A stretch of DNA of 64,000 nt from Raphanus sativus (lineage: Eukaryota; Streptophyta; Magnoliopsida; Brassicales; Brassicaceae): positions 47,558,515-47,622,514 of the forward strand of contig NC_079514.1 in NCBI RefSeq assembly GCF_000801105.2, read 5' to 3'. The notes under the pieces are model-generated. The model was not told where the DNA came from and searched no databases. It saw only the letters and a list, made by a program, of their open reading frames with translations. A program made the position numbers and the translations under genes. Below, in pieces: positions 11,401 through 23,585 of this stretch. Position 1 is the first letter of the stretch; every line of letters starts with the position of its first letter.

Positions 11401-13129
11401 ATGTATATATGAAAATATTTTTGAATAGAACTGTATATTACGTAAAATGACAAAGATCAATATTAAAACTTTATATGTAATATTGTGTGATCGATCTCAT
11501 CAATGCTAATTTAAATATAAAACATAAAACTAAAATGTATAAAATTATATAGCATACTCGGAATATCAAATGAGTTTAAAAAGTATTTAGCAACAAAAAG
11601 ATGGAAAACAGTCGAAACAAAAAAAGCTACAATGATAGATAATGCAAAGCCCATAAGAATAACATAAAAATGAAAACATATTAGTCCGGTAAATATGTTA
11701 AAATGTTTACTATACTATTGACTAAAATATAAATTCTTTTAACCAAATAAACAAAAAATGGGGCCCTAAAGTTACTATGTGAGGAGGGGGCCTGAGGCCA
11801 TTGCCTCTTTCTCAACACCATAGGCACGGCTCTGTCGACAGATTTGGTTCACATATGCCTTTTGAAGACTAGACATATTTTTGTATGGTATATCATTTGT
11901 TTTGTATTATTTACATATTATTTTGGTAAAAAAATAAATACATATATACATATACATCTATATATATATATTAAAGTGAATTGTTTATTTAACCATATGT
12001 ATGTAACATATTGCAAACGGATTTGAGCATTTTTGGGAGCAACATAATTAATCGTGCTTGTTTGCTACTAAAAGAACACACTGGAGAAAAATGAGATGGA
12101 GGTGGTAGAGGAAATAGTAATTGTGTGACTGAAGATGAAGATATGAAGATTATTTATTAAAATAAACCAGCGATAGTTTTGTTATTTGTCCTTAGTTACG
12201 TAGTAACTCGTCGTCTTGTTAAAGTTTTAATTTCTAAAAAAAAAAAAAAAAGTTTAAAAGAGCATTACTATAGTCTTGTTTAAAAATAGAATGCATCCAA
12301 CCAAAGATTTGGCTATGTAATTTATGTGATAACACATTATTACTTGTATCTTAAGTGACTAAATCCTTCGTATTTTTGTTTCATAAATAGAGCCGACTTT
12401 ATCAATTTGGCTCTGAGCATAGTGAATGTATGTCAACAAATAGTTGGTGGCAGATGTGGAACTAGCAGCTGAATAAAAAAGTTATAAAAAGATAAATTCA
12501 TCATGAAAACCATATGAATAAGAAATTTTATTTCGTAAATAGTCATATTAATAATATACTATACGTCTATGTTAGTATTATTTAAATTTAATTATATATA
12601 TAAAATAGATAAAATAATTATTTGGATTTACTTGCAATAAAAACGATTGTAATAAATAAAAATAATCATTTTAATTTATATGTTTGCACCAATTTAATTA
12701 TATATTAACCTTTCAGCTATTTATATATTTATTTTATTTTTATTTTTATAATATATAAAAGAAAGAAAAAATAAATACAACATTCTTCCCCTCGTAAACT
12801 GCAGTCTTAAGCTAGTAGGCTTAACAAAATCAGAGAGGTTAAAAATATGTAATTGACAATTAACTTGTATAGCATAGCATATAGATATATCACTAATTTT
12901 TAAAATATATGCATAAATTTATGTGTGGTTGGTTTAGATCTAAACCAATTTATAGTTTTTGAGTTTGGTTTTTATGTCCACATTTCGATGTCAATATTAG
13001 TTTATTACATATCTATCTAATTAAAGCCACACTAAATAGATAAGAGTGCGAAAACACTTAGCAAGTACAAAAAAAGACAAAAGAACATGAAAATGGTGAT
13101 CACATAACCAAATCTATAGTGATGCATGT
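8470..13129. other. Intergenic AT-rich region between carrier and NPF genes
   Basis: The carrier promoter/5' UTR occupies roughly 8470-8750. The rest is AT-rich with stop codons in every frame. About 9870-10200 has GGTTTGGTTTTGGTT-type sequence common in degenerate plant transposons. The only resolvable element is the hAT at 11272-11834. In Arabidopsis I recall a glyoxal-oxidase-type gene (At3g53950) in this interval; no trace of it was recognised here. Confidence 0.6.
11272..11834. mobile_element. Non-autonomous hAT element
   Basis: The ends are imperfect inverted repeats: left CAGTGCTGTGCCTA, right (read inward) CAGAGCCGTGCCTA. The flanks are a perfect 8-bp TSD, TCGACAGA, at 11264-11271 and 11835-11842. 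An 8-bp TSD with CAGNGC-type ends is typical of the hAT superfamily. At 563 bp it has no transposase frame, so it depends on an enzyme supplied in trans. GGGGCC-rich sequence near the right end is shared in style with the element at 39344-39551. Confidence 0.88.
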
Positions 13130-16100
13130 TTAAGTATACTTTGACGTATTTTGCACCGAGGCTGCCTTGACGTCATCGCCACCGTCAGCAATAGCCATAC
13201 TTGATTGCACACTCTTATAAGTATACCTTTTGGCTACAATCACAAAGAAGCATATACTTGCAGCGGTCAAAGCGGCTAGCGTCCAGTAAAAATGGTCCAA
13301 GCGGCTGCTATTGAGATCTTTCCCAAACAAGCCTTTTCCAGAGATTTCTTCAGCTAAATGATCAGTAACCGTTATCAAGAAATTGTTGACAAAGCTAGCC
13401 GCTCCAATCACACTGAGGTAAAAGGATATGCCTAAGCTTCTCATTGAATCAGGGACTTGGTCGTAGAAATACTCTTGAAGACCCACAAGAGTCAAACCGT
13501 CCGCTATGCCTATAACTATGAACTGAGGAGCTAACCATATAACACTCATGGCCATGTGATGCTGCTTAGTATAATCCAATCTTTTTCTCTCAACTAGAGC
13601 AGCAATGACCATGGTTATCAAGGAGAAAACCATACCGGTTCCGATTCTTTGTAGAATGCTAATACCTCTTTCATTTCCCGTGATGCGTCTCAAAAGAGGC
13701 ACAAAGAGTTTCTCGTAGAGTGTTAAGAAGATGATCATGGAGAGAGCTACGAGGGCGAACATGGAAGATGGAGGAGCTACGAAGTTGTGACCAATATGTC
13801 GGTCCATGACAATGGCTTGTTTGATGAAGAGTGTTGTGCCTTGAGTGCCGCATATGCCGAAGCCTAATGTAAAGAACCAGATCGGAATCATGTTGATGAG
13901 TAGTTTCAGTTCTTCTACTTTTGTTACCGTTGCGAGTTTCCATGGACTCTCCTTCTCAGCCATAGCATTCCCGCTTCCTCGAGTTTCGACAATCGCTGCT
14001 TTGTCTAGAAACCTGAAATATGGTTTATATATTGTTGGAAATATAAGTGTTTAATTGAGCAAAACTAATAAAAATAAATCAAGTCCAGAATTTTTAAAAG
14101 TTGAAACCAAAACTAAATCCAAACACTACAAGTAAACAGGCAAACAGCTAGTTCCCAACGAATTTGTGATGAAAACATATCGTCCGATTTACTTCTTCAA
14201 TTTTGTTTTTAGGAATCCGTCGGGAATTTTCATAAGAAAAGGGATGTTCCCCACGAACTTTTGACAATAGGGGTCGTCGGAATTGTCTGTCAGAAATTCA
14301 TCAAAAATCTTTCTGAAAATATGTTCTGTTGAGAGTTCATCAGAATTTTTGACGAATGCTCGATAAAAATTTTCTAACGAAATATTTTGTCAGGAATTTT
14401 CAAAACTTAACAAAAATAATTTAAAATATTAAAAAAATTTACAACATTTTTAATTTATTGGAGTATAAAATAAAACTAGATTGTGCTTCTGAAAAAAAAA
14501 TCGAATTCAAATAGAACATATAACAAATCCATATACAGTATAAACTCTATAAATTAATAATCTATAAATTAATATCTCTATAAATTAATATAATTTTATA
14601 GTCTCAGATTGATTTTTTGGTTCAATTAGTATCTCGATAAATTAATAATTTCTATAAATTAATAAAAAATTATAGATTTGGTGTAGTCCCAACATTATTA
14701 ATTTATAGAGGTTTCAATGTCAACTAATCTAATCAAAGCTAATTTAAAGAGAAAACGGTTTAGAATTTTAGATATCCAAACTGGTAATACAGAAATCCGT
14801 ATATTACTAGATTAGAATTACTTTGTCTGCTATTATCATTTGATGACCAAACCGAACCTAAACCGGAATTGAACATGTATATATCTAGTTTTAACTTGCA
14901 ATGCACTTACTTAAGATTGTCTGTGCTGGAAAGAAACCGTCCTTTAGTATACTCTTCTCTAGACAACTCATGAAGAAGAGAAGAATCGTTAGGACAAGAA
15001 AGATGTCTTTTGGAAATGGCAGCAATAAAGACTTGCAACATTGGTGTCAACGGGCTACCAGAAGGTGTTCTATAACGATAACGGTCTACCCATCAGGAAG
15101 ATCAAAAGCGATGTAGCCATCACTAAAGTGAGTATGATACCAGCCACACCCCAACCAATACGATCTTCTATATAGACGATCACAGTCACCGCGGTTAAAA
15201 CACCAGCGCAAAGTCCGGTGCTCCACCAGTTAAAGTAAGACATCTTCATCTTTCGTTCTTCAGGATGGTCATCTTCGAATTGGTCAGCTCCAAAGCTCTC
15301 AAGGGATGGCTTATGACCTCCAGTGCCTATGGAGATCAAGTAGATTGCAATGAAGAAGGCTATTTCGTGGGTTTTCCTTGGCTCAACACATATTTCTTGA
15401 TTACAAGCTTTCAATCCCGGTATAAACCAAGACAACGTTAACAGAATCAAACCCTGAAGATTGAAATTTAAAACAAAAATCAACGAAGATAGAAAAACAA
15501 GAGAAACAAACCATCAAGCTTAGCTTTGACTTAGGGCTGGGCAAATACAGAACCAAATCTGAACCCAAACACCTGAACTGTTCCCAAGAAAATTTAAATC
15601 GTAAGTTTGTTTGAATGCATCAGTGTTATTGAATCGGTTTTGAGTGTATATATGCAAGATGTGCTACTACAAAAGACCCACAACAAAATATCTTAAGAAA
15701 ATGTATATAAAATACTTTTTTAACAATTAAAATAAATGAATAAAAGTAGAAGTTATTACCATAAGGTAGATGATGGTGGCAAGGAGGACAGTGGCATAAC
15801 GGCCGAGATAAGCATCGGCGACAAAGCCTCCGAGAAGAGGCATCAAAGTAGTGACACCAGTCCAGTAGTTTGCATTTCTTACAGCCATCTTAAGATCTTG
15901 GTGAAGGATCGTTGTTAAATAGACCACTAAGCTCGTAACGATCCCAAAATAACTTAGTCTCTCACTGAACTCAATTGCTGCATGTACATATTTATCAAAC
16001 CATAAGATTATATTGTAAAGATATAATACCAAGAGTCGCTATACAATTATTATATACAAACCAATGACGAAGAGTGCAGCTCTCCAAGCTCCGGTTCTAG

Positions 16101-16206
16101 CCCGAACCGGAATCTCTCCTCTACTATCGAGAGAAGAGTCAAGAACCCATTTTTGTTGATCATCGTACGATTCTTGAAGCTTTGTATCAACCTTGTTGTG
16201 CTCCAT
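13130..16206 (-). pseudogene. NPF5.7: NRT1/PTR family transporter (NPF5.7-like) with a frameshift
   Basis: Four exons on the minus strand: 16062-16206, 15760-15977, 14911-15453 and 13130-14012. Intact, this would be a proton-coupled major-facilitator transporter of about 596 aa with 12 membrane segments. The EFSER (ExxER) proton-coupling motif is at the start of exon 2. In exon 3 the frame breaks at about 15078-15081: the expected Gly-(Lys/Arg)-Pro-Phe-Tyr-Arg-Tyr-Arg reading needs two more bases, and the existing frame meets TAG at 15070-15072, giving about 248 aa. The exon arithmetic agrees: exon 3 is 543 nt where 545 is needed to keep phase. Downstream of the break, exons 3-4 remain open to the normal C-terminus (SVQNTSKYT). 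This suggests a recent loss or a sequencing error. By position it matches my recollection of Arabidopsis At3g53960. Confidence 0.85.
14535..14720. mobile_element. MITE-like inverted-repeat element in NPF intron 3
   Basis: The left end ACAGTATAAACTCTATAAAT and the right end read inward (ACATTGAAACCTCTATAAAT) form imperfect inverted repeats followed by TAATAAT on both sides. The interior is repeated CTATAAATTAATA. Such AT-rich short elements are common in plant introns. The TSD is unclear, so the superfamily is not assigned. Confidence 0.6.
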
Positions 16207-16294
16207 AATTTTTTGTGTTAATGATTGAGAGAGTGAGAGAGAGGGAGATGATTTTTGATGAGTGGTGTGTTTGTGGAGAAGCAAGTTTGGTTCT

Positions 16295-16300
16295 TTATAA
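16295..16300 (-). promoter_or_regulatory. Probable TATA box of the NPF gene
   Basis: TATAAA on the minus strand (within ATTATAAAG), about 90 bases upstream of the ATG at 16206, a usual distance for a plant promoter with a short 5' UTR. Confidence 0.45.
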
Positions 16301-17237
16301 TAGATGCCATTCGCTATGTTGACTCTTCTTGTGTAGAGCTTCAAGATTCTTTCAATGGAATGTACCACAAAAAGACACGGTAAGTGGAGAAAGTGTAACG
16401 TAAGAACTTTGCTACTATTCCCGCTCGTTAATAAATATATAAATAGCTAACGTTTATTTTCACCGGGACTTTCAATTTTATGACTATAGATTAAGATTTT
16501 AGTGTAACGTCTATACTATAATACAAGGAAGTTAAAGATAGTGAAGTTTTGGTTACGCTCAGATAAGTACAAATCTTGGTGTGATATGGTAGTCATCTTT
16601 TTAAAATGCTCACTTTCAGATTGTAACTTGTGTGACTTTGTAGACCTAAGGTGTCATATTATTGAAGTTGAGATTTCCATTAGCTACAAAGATCAAAAGA
16701 ACTAGAATTAGATTTTCCAAATGAAATGGACCAAAAAAGAAAGAAGGTTAAATTTACCAAACGAAAGAGAGATGGAGACATAAAAAATTCCAATTTTGAT
16801 CTAAGTTTTATTATGAATTTCAGGGATTATTAAAAGAGAAAGATCTGATGACACTCCAGCCGAAAGTGAAATCAAAGTAACAGTTCAGTTTTCTTTTTTT
16901 TAAACTTAGCATGAATTTGTAGTGCAAATATTTACAAGAATCTTATAGATTCTGGTTGATGCCTATAGTGTAACGATTCTCTCGTTGTGTCTATTTAGTA
17001 TTAGTACTATTTAGAGACAGCTGCCTCTTGGCTACCACCAAGAAAGACCAATTGCTTTTAGGAGTCTAAATCACCAACACATTATTAATGCCTTATGCCG
17101 TACCCAAAACTTCTCACTCAAATGATTCCAGCGTACCAAAAATTTTGGTCCAAAAGATTCTGGATAAAGCCTCTTGCAGGCTTGTAGCCCTCTAGGATCT
17201 GATCCCTAATATCTAGGAACTTCTCAAATTAACATCA

Positions 17238-17307
17238 ATCCAATAAAACAACTAGTTTTATTTGATTGACTGATCCAATAAAACAACTAGTTTTATTTGA
17301 TTGACTG
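17238..17307. repeat. 35-bp perfect tandem repeat, 2 copies
   Basis: Units 17238-17272 and 17273-17307, each beginning ATCCAATAAAACAACTAG. The unit contains an inverted pair (AATAAAAC and GTTTTATT), so each copy can form a small hairpin. Confidence 0.9.
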
Positions 17308-17571
17308 AAGAGTTCTAAATCAATGTTCTTCATTTACTGATTTTGTATATTTTGATTCTTTCAAAATCCGTCTCAACTCCTTGTTTGAGAAGTAGAAAGA
17401 AAAATACTTAATTAGGTTAACATTGTCCAAAAAGGTAAGATTACCGATTGATGTATCATCTCTTCTGAGTCCCCTTACGTATCTTCGTAAAGATCATACC
17501 TAAATTCAGCAATGACAGACATTTCTGCCCCCACATTTGAAAATGATTTCTTGATCTCATCTACTAGTAGT

Positions 17572-19520
17572 CACTAGTAGAAAAATCTAATATAGACACA
17601 GAAATTTTCGTGTCTAAAGCCTCTTTTTCGTGACTATATGCTGATATAGACACGAAATGTCACGAAAAAAAACAGTGTCTATACGATCGTGACTATTTTT
17701 TCCTGTGACTTTTTCGTGACTATTTTAGTCACGATTTGTTACGATCATGTTTAGTGACTAATTCAGTCACGGCGTAAACACGGTAAAACTATGTGACTAA
17801 ATTATCATAAGTCACGATATTATCGGTGACTAATACGTGACTATTGTTTAAAAAAAACTAAAAAAAAAATTATATATTTTTTTTATTAGTTAATTACAAA
17901 ATGAAATACAAAGTATAAATACATGTATATATACTTATGGAATATACATATGAATTTTCTTATATAAATATAAAAATACATATGTAGATCTACACTTTCC
18001 GACCACCACGGGTGACCGTCTCCGGCAGCATCTTCCTCTTCTTCTCGCTCTTTCTCTTCTTCTTCCTCCTTCCTCTTCTACAAAATATAGACAAAAACTG
18101 TGAGCAAATCTAAGATCCGAAATCAAAATTGTTTAAACGACTACACCGCTTAGATTACCGGAATGGAGTTAATGACGACAGTATCTGAGAAGACCACACT
18201 TGCCTCTTCCCTCGTCAAGCTACCTCCTCCCCCGCAAGCTTCGATGGCGTGTTCCGATGGCGGCGTCAAGGACCTTCGTAAGCTCTTCCGACATCACCAC
18301 GTCCTGCAAAAAGAACTGATTCAAACTCAGTCAAATACAATGAGGAAGAAATGCATAGAGAGGTTATTGATTACTGGATTAGTTATTACTTATTAGAAGT
18401 TGAAAGAACCAAAAAACAGACAGCAAATGACTCGAGAGGGAGAGACATGGAAAGAAGAAAGAACACGCGTGAGAGGACAGGAAGAAACACAAATAAAGAA
18501 ATCTGGACCGTTAGATCATTTCAATCCATGGTTAGAATAGCAATCCATCACCTAATGGATTGGCCAATAAGAAATAAGAAGGGCATAGAAATGACAGAAA
18601 CAAAATTAAGCGTAGATATTTTAAACAATGTGCAACGTGTGACGTGTTTAATCGTCGAGCAAGGCAAGGGTTTGAAAAGAAGAAGAAAGAAAAGAAAGAG
18701 TAACATTTTTTTTTTGTCAACGAGTAATACTTCTTTTTTGAGAGAACAAATAATACTTTCGTATTAATTGTATTTGTGAGAATTATAAATATCTAAATAA
18801 AACTTCTTGATTGGATTTTTAGTGACTTATTATAGAATTTTACTGATACAAAAAAAAATGAAGGTTTAAGGATTCTGTTTATAAGTTAGGGTTTGAGTTT
18901 TGGAAAATAGAGTTTAAAGTTTAGAATTTAGTGATGATGTTAAAAGATTTGGCTAAAGTTTAAAAAAAATGTTATAGTGGATATGATTCTAAATCTTTGT
19001 ATATATAATATTATATATTGCTGTTAATCTTAAATTGTTTAAAGTTTAATATTTAAACTTTGTGATAAGATTTGAGGTATGGAGAGGGTTTGGGGTTAAG
19101 TTTAAAGTTGGGGGTTATGAGTAGAAAAATTGGGGTTAAGTTTAAAGTTGGCCACAATAATTTTTTGGTGGAGAAGTCTCATTTTAGTCACGAAATGGAG
19201 TAAGACTAAAGTATTCGATTATTTGACTAAACATCGTCTTTGTCACGATTTAATTAGTGTCATTTCGTGACTTTTAAAGCCATGTTTTATACACGGTGTG
19301 GAAATGTGTCATTCTAGTCACGAATTATTTGTGACAAAATGTGACTAACATTAGTCACGATAATGTCTGTGAGTAATTAGTGTCTATTTTGCCATGAAAA
19401 TGATACAGTTTGTCACGTTTTCCCATTTCGTGACTAAACGTGACTTTGTCGTGACTAACGCAAAATAAGTCACGAACTACCGTGACCAAGACGTGTGTAT
19501 TTCACAGATTTCTACTAGTG
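17572..19520. mobile_element. CACTA (En/Spm) element, non-autonomous
   Basis: The left end is CACTAGTAGAAAAATCT; the right end read inward is CACTAGTAGAAATCTGTG. The flanking 3-bp TSD is AGT (17569-17571 and 19521-19523). Both subterminal zones (about 17590-17850 and 19170-19500) carry many TCGTGACT/AGTCACGA motifs in both orientations, the usual arrangement of transposase-binding sites in CACTA elements. At 1949 bp it is too short for a full transposase. On the minus strand, 18000-18320 keeps exon-like pieces: TTTTGCAG then MSEELTKVLDAAIG, and TTTTGTAG then a Lys/Glu-rich stretch (KRKEEEEEKERE). These are probably remnants of an encoded protein. Confidence 0.9.
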
Positions 19521-19710
19521 AGTCTAGTAGTGTTGTTAACCACTACCACCATATGTCACACGATCAATATTGTACTCCATTACGACTATATGTCTATAAT
19601 CACCAACGAGAAAGAAAAAATAAGAAGGAAGAGACACACTTATACGCATAATCATATAGCTCCAACTATCTATAGCAGTAATAATCACATGTAATTAATG
19701 AGGGCGTCAA

Positions 19711-20391
19711 TCTATCTTATTAAAATTAGAACATTACAACTTTTTCTAGGTGAATTTTTAAAAGTGGACTTCATATATTTAAATTAAATATCTCATTCTT
19801 TATATATAATACATACCATAGTCTAATTTTGCATTGATGTATTTCCTTAAATACAGTTCTTCTTTTTGTCCATATTCCATATATGATTTTTACATTTATT
19901 ACATGTCGATTTAAATAAGATATATACTAAGAATACTAAAAATATTAATCGTTCTATAGTTACCCTATACAATTCATTTTAAATTGATCAGTATACTTTC
20001 ATTGGCCATATTAATTTTATTNNNNNNNNNNNNNNNNNNNNNNNNNNNNNNNNNNNNNNNNNNNNNNNNNNNNNNNNNNNNNNNNNNNNNNNNNNNNNNN
20101 NNNNNNNNNNNNNNNNNNNNNCCAATGTAAGTTTTGTATGATAAATGTTGAAAATACAAAATATATAGCACTATATATTTTAAATAATATAGAAAAAATC
20201 TACTTTACGTTATCATAAAATTTAAAAATCAAATTTAGTAATTAAATACATTACTTATTTAAACACATTAGTACACATTGTTATTTATCAAAATTTTATA
20301 TTAATATATATTGCGATCATGTATAACATTTAGTAAAAACAAAGATAAAAAAAAAATTGACTCCCGCTCGGTCGAGCGGGTCATGATCTAG
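19711..20391 (+). mobile_element. Helitron (non-autonomous), contains a gap
   Basis: The 5' end is TCTATCTTATTAAAA after an A. The 3' end is a GC-rich hairpin CCGCTCG-GT-CGAGCGG (20364-20379) followed by GTCATGATCTAG and a T. The TC start, the hairpin just before a CTAG end and insertion between A and T without a TSD are the Helitron hallmarks. A 100-N gap lies inside. Sequence after the gap (from 20122) resembles 43258-43370 near Helitron C. Confidence 0.85.
20022..20121. other. Assembly gap (100 N)
   Basis: Exactly 100 N inside the Helitron at 19711-20391; real size unknown. Confidence 0.98.
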
Positions 20392-21570
20392 TTATGCTTA
20401 GTACTGTAACCACTACCCAAATTAATGACATATTATACGATCATTATCATTTACTTCTAGAGGGATCCATATAGCCTATTTTCTAGAATAATAAAGGAAT
20501 TTCTCATAGATAGGTGGTTAGGGAGTGATAAGACCAACTCAAGTTTTAATTAATGAGTTTTGAGTGGCTGTGGCTAACTTATTGGTGATCATTGCCCAGA
20601 GAAAAGTTGTGAATCTTTAGTGGATGTGCTACCAGAACCAAATACACCATTCACATATCTTGCATATTCAATTAAGAATTCCAATAGTAATTAATAAACA
20701 ATAAATGTTTGGATTGAGAGTCAACTCTTATCATGTATGATGAACAAATGGAAATCTGAGGCTACGCTTGAGGAAAGTGGATTGCCTTTTCCCATAGTGC
20801 TGCGACCACCACTGACTGATTATCATTATCTAGATATGACAAAGCAATTAAAATAAAACAAATTAGAAAATAAAACTAAACGGAGACAGCATGGTTTTTA
20901 AAATTGAACCTGAATCGGAATGTTTTGGTCTTACGTTAGACGTGTAAGATCGTGGATTATAATATTGATATCTTTTATTAAATTTAAGATAAATTTGGAA
21001 TATATTATTTGTAACTTTTTATTTTTTATTTTGACACATTTAAATTTGTATATAAACTATATCATGTGTTTCACTTTCAATAAAATCGAAATAAAAGATA
21101 AACGCTGAACAAATAAACCTTTTTATCTGAATACTTCTTCGCCAACAAACTATATGTTTTTTTTTCTTTTTCTAATATATGTTCATATATAGACTATAGT
21201 GTCTACAAAATATGATGGAACGGAACAAGTGAATCAAATCACTCAATGCTTCACTTGGGTGAGTCTCACTCGTAACCAAATGATCGCATCTCTTATATAT
21301 TTTTCTAGTTCATTACAGTTCATAATAAAGCATTTAAGCTAAATTTGAAGAAACATGAGTGGTTCGCAAGAATTAAATTGGGCATTACCAATTAATTTGT
21401 GGGTTGTTGAAAAATCAAATCATCTGAATTTCATGTCTTCTTTTATCACCACCACATACAACAAACGTGATTATGCTCTATTGATAGGCCCATTAATACG
21501 ACTACCAAGCGAAGAGAAACTCAAAATACGTATGGTATGCATGCTTTAACAAGAAGCCTTGTTTAGGTCT

Positions 21571-22570
21571 TTTTTTTTTCCCATCTGAATAATATTAGAT
21601 AGGGACAGAGCCCAATAGTGACATACAACAAAAGCCCACAAAGACTGGGTCCAATTACAAATCCAAACGAGCATCCAGCCCAACAATCCAAACCAAATGG
21701 AAATCCTAGCGAACCGATACAAACAAGGGAAGCCGCCGCGCAGATCATGAAAAGCAGAGACGACGGACACGTGTGCTCATCCTCGTCTACGAGGGACACG
21801 CGTCATACAGGCAGACCTTTCCCCACCGATTGTCGCTAACACCGGAGCATCCGGATTCCGTTCACCGGACCACATCGGAATATCGAGAATCCGAACCTCC
21901 ACACCTCTTCAGACTTGAGCATATTCGATCTCAAGGGTGTCCGAAATCGAAGAGAGTCGAACGCCGTTGCGTTATCTCAACCACCCTCCTCCGCCACAAC
22001 CCACCCAGGAGAGAACTACGCATGCAAAACACTCCTACCGTCTGAGAGCATCTCCGTCCTCCGACGAGATATCACACCAACCAACTCCAAGACTAGAAAG
22101 AAAAATTAAAAAGAACAGGCTAAAGAAACGAAAACCCTAAAAGCCTAGGGGCTATAAAACCGGCGGCACAAGGCTGTGAAAGCCCTCGTTCCCCGGAACC
22201 ACGAACCGACGCCGGCGTAACTGAGCAAGCTTCCCCGACTCGGCGACAAAAGAACGGCGACGACGGAGCTTTGATAGCCTCCGACTTCCGGAAGAGATCC
22301 GATCTACAAACTACTTCACCCCACCCTCTCCCCTGTAACCGCGTCATCGCTCCATGAAACAAAACCCCTCGACCGAGGACTTTCCAGAGGTCAAACAAAG
22401 CGGATCCCGGGAGAGACAGTAAAGAAACGAAGGACTGATGATTTTAAACGACAGAAGAAAAGGTTCCGGCGGCGGCACGGACGCACACGCGCCGGCCGAC
22501 CGCCGAACCAAAATTTCGATTTACTTTCTCTCTCCTCTCTGACCTGTCTCTTCTATTCTGCCAACTGCTT
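21571..22570 (-). mobile_element. Non-coding poly-A retroposon (Sadhu-like or internally deleted LINE)
   Basis: On the minus strand the element ends TTCAGATGGG then A(9). A perfect 15-bp TSD, GCCTTGTTTAGGTCT, flanks it (21556-21570 and 22571-22585). Long TSD plus poly-A indicates LINE-type target-primed insertion. The 1000-bp body is clearly richer in G+C than its flanks and has no long open frame, reverse transcriptase or A/B-box tRNA head. Length and lack of coding recall the Arabidopsis Sadhu retroposons; an internally deleted L1 element is the alternative. Confidence 0.8.
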
Positions 22571-22896
22571 GCCTTGTTTAGGTCTCTATCAAGAATTCTA
22601 TTTTGTCCAGACGAAGAATAAATAGCACGTGATGTTTGTGCTTGATTTTTTTTTTCTTTTTGGAAATAGTTTCTGTTGATTGATTTCTCAGTGACATGCC
22701 ATTTTCCTACCCATTTGTGATCAAATACTCTTAGAACTCTTCACTTTTATTCTTGTTTGAAAGTTGGTTTTGTGACAAGATTAGATTTCATATGATATTT
22801 GACTGAAAAGACTTCTAACTTCTTCCACTGAGATGTTTAGGTGGGGGTCATTGGCTAGGCTTTATCTTTTTTATTCAGCATACATTATCCCTTTGT

Positions 22897-23585
22897 TTTA
22901 ACTTTATTATTTCTAAATCACTAAATTTTACCAATCATGAAGTAGTTTTATTTTAAAAAAATTAAAATCTACATCAAGTTTCTATTTTTTTTACGAATCA
23001 TGTTTTAGTTTTATTTTTAAAGTTACAAAAAAAAAACTAAAGCAAACTTTTTAATGTATTTTAGATAAAAAACTATATTTTCTTTTATAAGCTGTAGAAT
23101 TTGTAAAATGAAAAAAGAAACTATCTATAATATTAAATAATTTACACAATCATAATCAAAATATATTAAATATTTTAATTTAATTTTGGATGNNNNNNNN
23201 NNNNNNNNNNNNNNNNNNNNNNNNNNNNNNNNNNNNNNNNNNNNNNNNNNNNNNNNNNNNNNNNNNNNNNNNNNNNNNNNNNNNNNNNNNNNTTTAACTT
23301 TATTATTTCTAAATCACTAATTTACCAATCATGAAGTAGTTTTATTTTAAAAAATTAAAATCTACATCAAGTTTCTATTTTTTTTACGAATCATGTTTTA
23401 GTTTTATTTTAAAGTTACAAAAAAAAAAACTAAAGCAAACTTTTTAATGTATTTTAGATAAAAAACTATATTTTCTTTTATAAGCTGTAGAATTTGTAAA
23501 ATGAAAAAAGAAACTATCTATAATATTAAATAATTTACACAATCATAATCAAAATATATTAAATATTTTAATTTAATTTTGGATG
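22897..23585. repeat. Sequence repeated on both sides of an assembly gap
   Basis: 22897-23192 and 23293-23585 are the same sequence (from TTTAACTTTATTATTTCTAA to TTTAATTTTGGATG), differing by a few single-base indels, mostly in homopolymers. This is the expected look of two overlapping contig ends left unmerged around a placeholder gap, not a biological repeat. Confidence 0.9.
23193..23292. other. Assembly gap (100 N)
   Basis: Exactly 100 N between two copies of the same ~295 bp sequence; probably a negative (overlapping) gap. Confidence 0.98.

Noticed and set aside
21546..22398. Several 60-90 codon frames on both strands
   Set aside because: They are by-products of the higher G+C content of the retroposon at 21571-22570.
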